Below are positions 5,275 to 5,690 of a stretch of DNA of 5,690 nucleotides, piece after piece; within the stretch, counting starts at the first letter, position 1, and each line of letters begins with the position of its first letter. The position numbers and the translations under genes are program-made. This DNA is from an uncultured Desulfohalobiaceae bacterium (lineage in GTDB: Bacteria > Desulfobacterota > Desulfovibrionia > Desulfovibrionales > Desulfonatronovibrionaceae), in contig CAJXJU010000100.1 in NCBI GenBank assembly GCA_913055195.1, positions 1-5,690 of the forward strand, in the 5' to 3' direction. The notes below the pieces were generated by a model, which saw only the letters and a program-made list of their open reading frames with translations, made no database searches and was not told the origin of the DNA.

Positions 5275-5690
5275 GTTCTCCTTAGCCTTTTAAGACGCCT
5301 TTTCTCTGCACGCCGCTCATGATATATTTGAATAAAGCGTAAAGATATAAAATATGTAGCCAGGCTTGCCGGAATACCCACAACCAGGCCCCCGACCATC
5401 ATAACCAGCACCAGATCCCAGCCCAGTTTAAGCATGTCTGCCAGAGCCAGATGACTGGGGTCAAAGCTGGCAACATTCATAGGCACGAGAAACGTACCAA
5501 CAATATACAGCCCATAATAAAAAAAAGGGACATTCACTGGATTGGAGACCCATGTCCCCAGGGCAGCCGCTATTTTATTAGACCTGAAAACAAAGGCCAG
5601 GCTTACAGCCACTACTGTCTGAAAGGGTATAATGGGCAGACAGCCTACAAAAACGCCCACTGCTAAACCTGAAGCAATGGAATGGGGCGG
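5271..5690 (-). CDS. DUF2062 domain membrane protein (5' end outside the window)
   Basis: The frame stays open to the right edge, giving 139 visible residues that begin PPHSIASGLAVGVFVG. The GTG at 5660 falls within this conserved DUF2062 stretch (SPHAIALGFAxGVFxG in relatives), so it is an internal valine and the true start lies beyond 5690. Visible marks are GCLPIIPFQT at 16-25, the hallmark GTWVSNPVNVPFFYY at 45-59, and hydrophobic membrane segments at about 7-33, 53-70 and 91-117. A strongly basic cytoplasmic tail (ERRAEKRRLKRLRR) ends the protein. The biochemical role of the family is unknown. The stop codon overlaps the rsmA start by 4 bp and the rsmA ribosome binding site lies inside the last codons of this gene, so the two are one operon. 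Confidence 0.88.
   Translation of the reverse strand, partial: PPHSIASGLAVGVFVGCLPIIPFQTVVAVSLAFVFRSNKIAAALGTWVSNPVNVPFFYYGLYIVGTFLVPMNVASFDPSHLALADMLKLGWDLVLVMMVGGLVVGIPASLATYFISLRFIQIYHERRAEKRRLKRLRRT
5278..5283 (-). promoter_or_regulatory. Shine-Dalgarno sequence of rsmA within the DUF2062 gene
   Basis: AAGGAG on the coding strand, only 3 bases before ATG 5274. The short spacing and the ATGA overlap fit re-initiation by ribosomes finishing the upstream gene. Confidence 0.6.

Overview
The window is a compact bacterial housekeeping segment in which every gene I can support is on the minus strand, so it reads from high to low coordinates. Gene content is core information processing: a DUF2062 membrane protein (cut by the right edge), rsmA/ksgA, an HU-type nucleoid protein, an unrecognised 59-residue membrane protein, rpsU (ribosomal protein S21), a GatB/YqeY-domain protein, mutS2, and finally a small brnT/brnA toxin-antitoxin pair. 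Moderate G+C, strong AAGGAGG-type ribosome binding sites, and an S21 that starts VPGV rather than with the enterobacterial type N-terminus suggest a Gram-negative bacterium. My best guess is Desulfobacterota close to Desulfovibrionales, but this is an inference from protein flavour and gene order, not a proof.

Layout in transcription order. (1) 5690-4501: the DUF2062 gene and rsmA overlap by 4 bp (ATGA), a translationally coupled pair. (2) 4500-4311: about 190 bp without a gene, holding a weak terminator-like hairpin and the HU leader. (3) 4310-3801: HU and a small membrane protein, 57 bp apart, closed by a strong symmetrical terminator at about 3747-3778. (4) 3661-619: rpsU, yqeY and mutS2. 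rpsU and yqeY are 13 bp apart, and an unusual 19-bp-stem hairpin with a 33-nt loop fills the yqeY-mutS2 gap. (5) 602-79: brnT/brnA, starting 16 bp after the mutS2 stop, clearly more AT-rich than the rest. The brnT reading frame appears broken near its 3' end by one extra base. (6) 78-1: short direct and inverted repeats.

How they fit together: RsmA matures 16S rRNA, S21 is part of the 30S subunit, YqeY resembles the tRNA-binding tail of GatB, and MutS2 has been linked in Bacillus to splitting collided ribosomes, so regions 1 and 4 are dominated by translation functions. The brnTA pair and the flanking repeats look like an accessory insertion behind this core cluster. I saw no RNA genes, CRISPR array, insertion sequence or plus-strand gene. 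I did not find a clearly new multi-gene system. The points most worth a second look are the brnT frameshift, the long hairpin before mutS2, the HU-linked small membrane protein and an excess of CCWGG sites. Three start codons (HU, the 59-residue protein, rpsU) are placed downstream of the longest possible start because the ribosome binding sites demand it.
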